In this document: piece after piece, positions 6,549-9,594 of the stretch | Layout: each line of letters opens with the position of its first letter | Numbering within the stretch: position 1 is the first letter of the stretch | NCBI GenBank assembly: GCA_012521935.1 | Contig: JAAYLJ010000102.1 | Coordinates: 1 to 9,594 of the forward strand | DNA length: 9,594 bases | DNA from: Campylobacteraceae bacterium | Lineage (GTDB): Bacteria > Campylobacterota > Campylobacteria > Campylobacterales > Campylobacteraceae | Direction of reading: 5' to 3' | Translations under genes and position numbers: made by a program | The notes under the pieces: generated by a model | Told to the model about the DNA's origin: nothing | The model's input: the letters and a program-made list of their open reading frames with translations, nothing else | Database searches by the model: none

Positions 6549-7787
6549 GTGTTAGATTTAAAAATAGTTGAAAATAGTTTTGAAACAGTAGAAGCAGGAC
6601 TAAAAAAAAGAGGTGTTGCTAACTTAAGTGAGCTAAAAGATCTCTCATTTAAGTTAAAAAAAGAGAGGCAAACTTTAGAAGAGTTACAAGCTAAGCAAAA
6701 TAGTCAAAGCAAAGAGATAGCCAAACTCTCAAGAGAAAAAAAAGATACAAAAGAGCTTAAAGAAGCACTCTTAATCAATAAAAATAAAATTATAGAGCAA
6801 AGCGAAATAGTAAGGGAACTTGAGGAGGATTTTTTAAATATAGCGCTTACAACTCCAAACATACCTGATCTGCAAGTGCCAGAGGGGGTAGATGAGAGCG
6901 ATAATTTAATCATAAAGAAAGTAGGAAAGTTGCCTATTTTTGATTTTAAACCAAAAGAGCACTGGGAGATTGACGCTGATCAAGCATGGATCGATTTTAC
7001 TAGAGGTGTCAAGATTTCAAAAAGTAGATTTTCAGTCCTTAAAGGGAGCGCTGCAAGGCTCTCAAGAGCGCTAATGAACTATATGTTAGATTTTAATAAA
7101 GCTAGAGGTTTTGAAGAGATTGAAGTCCCATACATTGTAAATAGAAACTCTCTTGTTGGAACTGGGCAGTTACCAAAATTTGAGCATGATCTATTTAAAA
7201 TCGAAGGGGAAGATCTTTTTTTAATACCTACTTCTGAGGTTCCATTAACCAATCTTCATTATGATGAAATCTTACAAAAAAACGATCTGCCCATCTGCTA
7301 TACCGCATATTCATCCTGTTTTAGAAAAGAGGCTGGAAGTGCTGGAAGGGATACAAGAGGGATGATAAGACAGCATCAATTTGACAAAGTTGAGCTTGTT
7401 GCCATTACTGAGCCAGAAAAAAGTGATGAAATGTTTGAACACATGGTGAGCTGCGCATCAGATCTTTTGACTTCTTTGGGACTACCTCATCAGCATGTTC
7501 TTTTATGTGGCGGTGATTTAGGTTTTAGTGCTGCTAAAACTATTGATTTAGAAGTTTGGTTCCCAGGACAAGATAGATATAGAGAAATTAGCTCCATCTC
7601 AAACACAAGAGACTTTCAAGCAAGAAGAGCAAAGATTAGATTTAAAGATGAGAAGAAAAACAGGTTAGTACCTACGCTAAATGGTTCATCTTTAGCCATT
7701 GGTAGAACGCTTATTGCGATTATGGAAAACTATCAAACTAAAGATGGTAAAGTTGAAATTCCAGATGTTTTAAAGGCATATATGTAA
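6549..7787 (+). CDS. serS: Seryl-tRNA synthetase
   Basis: Class II synthetase that charges serine tRNAs, including the tRNA-Ser(GCU) at the left end of this window. 412 aa. An N-terminal long helical hairpin (about 28-100, Lys/Glu/Leu-rich coiled coil) grips the long variable arm of tRNA-Ser. The catalytic core follows: IPTSE (226-230, serine-binding TxE), motif 2 SSCFRKEAGSAGRDTRG (255-271) with ATP-binding Arg259, RQHQF (274-278), and motif 3 NGSSLAIGRTLIAIMEN (378-394). The start is GTG at 6549, with TAGGAG upstream overlapping the end of trpS. The TAA stop abuts the next ATG with no gap. Confidence 0.97.
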   Translation: MLDLKIVENSFETVEAGLKKRGVANLSELKDLSFKLKKERQTLEELQAKQNSQSKEIAKLSREKKDTKELKEALLINKNKIIEQSEIVRELEEDFLNIALTTPNIPDLQVPEGVDESDNLIIKKVGKLPIFDFKPKEHWEIDADQAWIDFTRGVKISKSRFSVLKGSAARLSRALMNYMLDFNKARGFEEIEVPYIVNRNSLVGTGQLPKFEHDLFKIEGEDLFLIPTSEVPLTNLHYDEILQKNDLPICYTAYSSCFRKEAGSAGRDTRGMIRQHQFDKVELVAITEPEKSDEMFEHMVSCASDLLTSLGLPHQHVLLCGGDLGFSAAKTIDLEVWFPGQDRYREISSISNTRDFQARRAKIRFKDEKKNRLVPTLNGSSLAIGRTLIAIMENYQTKDGKVEIPDVLKAYM

Positions 7788-9425
7788 ATGAGAGAAGAAG
7801 AGATCATAATTCTTGAAGAGGATGATGAAGAGCAAGAAGATGTTAATCCTCTTGAGACATTCATTCAAGAAGAAGATAGTGAAGATAAAGAGGAAGAGTC
7901 ACCTCCTTTAATAGAAAAAATAGGCAAAAACAGGAAAAAATTTGCTCTTGGTGTCTCTTTGGGTGCCCTTATTATAATCTTATCTATCGTTGGTCTTGTG
8001 TGGCTTATAAAAGAGACAAAAGAGGAGATAACTCTAGCTCCCATAGATACTAAAAAAATTGCACAAGAGTTAGAAGAGAAGACTCCAACTCAAAGTTTTG
8101 CTCCCTCAGCACTTGAGACTATGTTAAAAAAAGCTAACTTACTTTATGAACAGGGCAATAAGCTAGATGCATTAAAAATATATGAAAATATAGCAGTTTT
8201 TAATGAAGCACTCTCAGAGTATAACATTGGGGTTGCTTTAATGAAAGAAAAAAACTATAAAGATGCCTTAGTGTCATTTAAAAAAGCTATAGAAAATAAA
8301 GAAAATAGAACCATAAGCTCCATAAATGCCGCAGTTTGCGCACTAGAGCTTGGAAATATGGATCTTTTTAAATACTATATTGATTTAAGCGAAGCTTACT
8401 TACCACTTGAGAGCAATTCACCACTTTACTCATACTATGTTGGCTTAATCCACTACTATAATGATAGATATATTGAGGCTCTTGCTGCCTTTTTGCATCC
8501 AACAAGTGAGCACTATTTAGATAGGCAAAATTACCTCTCTTCTAAAATTCTCTCATTTTTAAACTCAAACCATCAAGCTATTGATCTTTTACCTAATGAG
8601 TCCATAAACCTTCTTTCTTTGGGGCTTTTAAACGCAAGAACTGGTGAATTAGAGCTAGCAAAAACTGCTTTGAAAAAAGCAAAAGAGATGGGTGAATTAA
8701 AAGAAAAAGCGACAATTGCACTATCTTTAGTTGAGGCAAAAAAGGGAAATTTACAAACAACTGCCTCGCTTTTAAAAGAGGGGTTAAAAGAGTATCCAGA
8801 CTCTTTTATGGAAAATTATAGTTTGAAAACTACACTAAAGAGCTCTTTATTTGAGATAAATGAAGCACAAAAAGATTTTAGTGATAGAGATTTTTTTGAA
8901 AAAGAAAAAAGATACGATCTACTTTTTTACTTTGCACCATATCAATTTTTTGATGCAAAACAAAACATCGATACCATTAGAAAAGGCACCTTAGCGGTTG
9001 ATTTAGAGAGTCCAAATGATGGTTTAGCCATATTAAAAAGAAGTACAACTCTTTCAAAAGCTAACATTTCTATTTCAGAAGGTATTGAAAAAGCATTAAA
9101 TCATGAGGTTTATAAAGCAAATCAAATCTTTTTAAAAGCCCTTAAAAGTCATCCAAAACACTCCATCTTGCACTACAACCTTGGGTTAACTTATGCTCAG
9201 CTTGGAAACTACACTCTTGCAAACAAGCACTTTACCTCAAGTTATAGACTAAATCCTAAAAATTATCTTGCTGGAGTTTTTGCCCTTATGAGCCTAGATT
9301 TAATCTCTAAACCCATTGATAAATTTAAAGAAGATTTAAAAGAGACAATTGACTCAGATCCAACTTTAGGGGAGGATAATTTATATAAGGCTTTCATTCA
9401 TGTGATAGAAAACAATATAGTCTAA
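7788..9425 (+). CDS. pflB: Membrane-anchored TPR protein, probable flagellar motor scaffold PflB (upstream part, ends at an in-frame TAA)
   Basis: 545 codons before TAA. Residues 1-44 are strongly acidic (about 20 Asp/Glu in the first 40) and probably cytoplasmic. Residues 53-74 form one transmembrane helix after a KNRKK stop, leaving the rest periplasmic. TPR-like helix pairs are seen at about 108-141, 142-175, 176-205, 213-246, 273-340 and clearly at 457-490 (LHYNLGLTYAQLGNYTLANK). The topology and position right after serS match C. jejuni Cj0390, PflB, which with PflA forms the periplasmic scaffold for stator recruitment; this is my recollection, not a search. The C. jejuni protein is, as I recall, around 800 aa, so this ORF looks short. 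The frame continues open after the TAA, so the gene is probably interrupted. Its ATG directly follows the serS TAA, with AAAGG 11 nt upstream. Confidence 0.75.
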   Translation: MREEEIIILEEDDEEQEDVNPLETFIQEEDSEDKEEESPPLIEKIGKNRKKFALGVSLGALIIILSIVGLVWLIKETKEEITLAPIDTKKIAQELEEKTPTQSFAPSALETMLKKANLLYEQGNKLDALKIYENIAVFNEALSEYNIGVALMKEKNYKDALVSFKKAIENKENRTISSINAAVCALELGNMDLFKYYIDLSEAYLPLESNSPLYSYYVGLIHYYNDRYIEALAAFLHPTSEHYLDRQNYLSSKILSFLNSNHQAIDLLPNESINLLSLGLLNARTGELELAKTALKKAKEMGELKEKATIALSLVEAKKGNLQTTASLLKEGLKEYPDSFMENYSLKTTLKSSLFEINEAQKDFSDRDFFEKEKRYDLLFYFAPYQFFDAKQNIDTIRKGTLAVDLESPNDGLAILKRSTTLSKANISISEGIEKALNHEVYKANQIFLKALKSHPKHSILHYNLGLTYAQLGNYTLANKHFTSSYRLNPKNYLAGVFALMSLDLISKPIDKFKEDLKETIDSDPTLGEDNLYKAFIHVIENNIV

Positions 9426-9594
9426 GCCATAAGACGGACAGAGTGTGAAAAAGAAGAGACTCCATTAATCATAGTGTTTAGCATGATGATAGACAAACTA
9501 TCTCATAAGCAAAATGCCTATTTGTTAAATGCAAAAATATTACAAAAAACGCTTCCAAAAGATTTGGTTTCAAATATTTTTGCTTTTCATGCAC
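9426..9594 (+). pseudogene. pflB: Open continuation of the pflB frame after the in-frame stop (partial, runs off the window)
   Basis: In the same frame as the preceding ORF, 56 sense codons follow the TAA with no further stop. They encode a helical, Leu/Ile/Lys-rich segment (AIRRTECEKEETPLIIVF, later KQNAYLLNAKILQKTLPKDL) like the rest of the protein. The other two plus frames stop at 9430-9432 and 9446-9448. The first in-frame ATG is at 9483 (a GTG at 9474), and neither has a visible Shine-Dalgarno, so independent initiation is poorly supported. The simplest reading is the downstream part of pflB, separated from its 5' part by one nonsense codon or a sequencing error. A separately translated downstream protein remains possible. 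Confidence 0.6.

Noticed and set aside
9423..9425. Programmed stop-codon readthrough or recoding at the pflB TAA
   Set aside because: TAA followed by G is not a typical leaky context, and it is not UGA; nonsense mutation or sequence error is simpler.
9435..9443. 9-bp CGGACAGAG shared with the tRNA-Ser 3' end (6-14), considered as a tRNA-derived attachment site near the pflB stop
   Set aside because: Too short to exceed chance, no integrase or extended identity, and the reading frame continues through it.

Overview
The window is AT-rich chromosomal DNA from a member of the Campylobacterota (Epsilonproteobacteria). I base this on base composition, protein style and gene order. The series pyrF-nusB-ribH-kdsA-EamA transporter, diverging from der-aroK-trpS-serS-TPR protein, matches from memory the Campylobacter jejuni Cj0381c-Cj0390 region (not checked by search). 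I do not assign a genus. There are no mobile elements, CRISPR arrays, phage genes or gaps above 100 bp without a gene.

Left part, minus strand: a complete tRNA-Ser(GCU) with encoded CCA (3-92) lies downstream of a tightly packed operon that reads leftward from about 3602: EamA/DMT transporter, kdsA, ribH, nusB, pyrF, and a 48-codon small ORF with a strong ribosome binding site (162-308). Three of the junctions are ATGA or longer overlaps, so translational coupling is likely. The enzymes supply Kdo for LPS (KdsA), lumazine for riboflavin (RibH) and UMP (PyrF); NusB acts in rRNA antitermination.

Centre: an 85-bp divergent intergenic region (3603-3687) holds candidate promoters for both operons and a perfect 7-bp-arm palindrome at 3655-3671.

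Right part, plus strand: der (ribosome-assembly GTPase), aroK (shikimate kinase), trpS and serS (aminoacyl-tRNA synthetases), then a membrane-anchored TPR protein that I identify as PflB, a scaffold of the campylobacterial flagellar motor. A TATAAT element just before trpS may start a second transcript.

The most notable observation is at the right edge. The pflB frame meets a TAA at 9423-9425, but the same frame then stays open for all 56 remaining codons to the window end and still looks like coding sequence, while the other two plus frames close quickly. The gene therefore appears interrupted by one in-frame stop, through a nonsense mutation, a sequencing error or a real split. The second item is the small ORF between pyrF and the tRNA.
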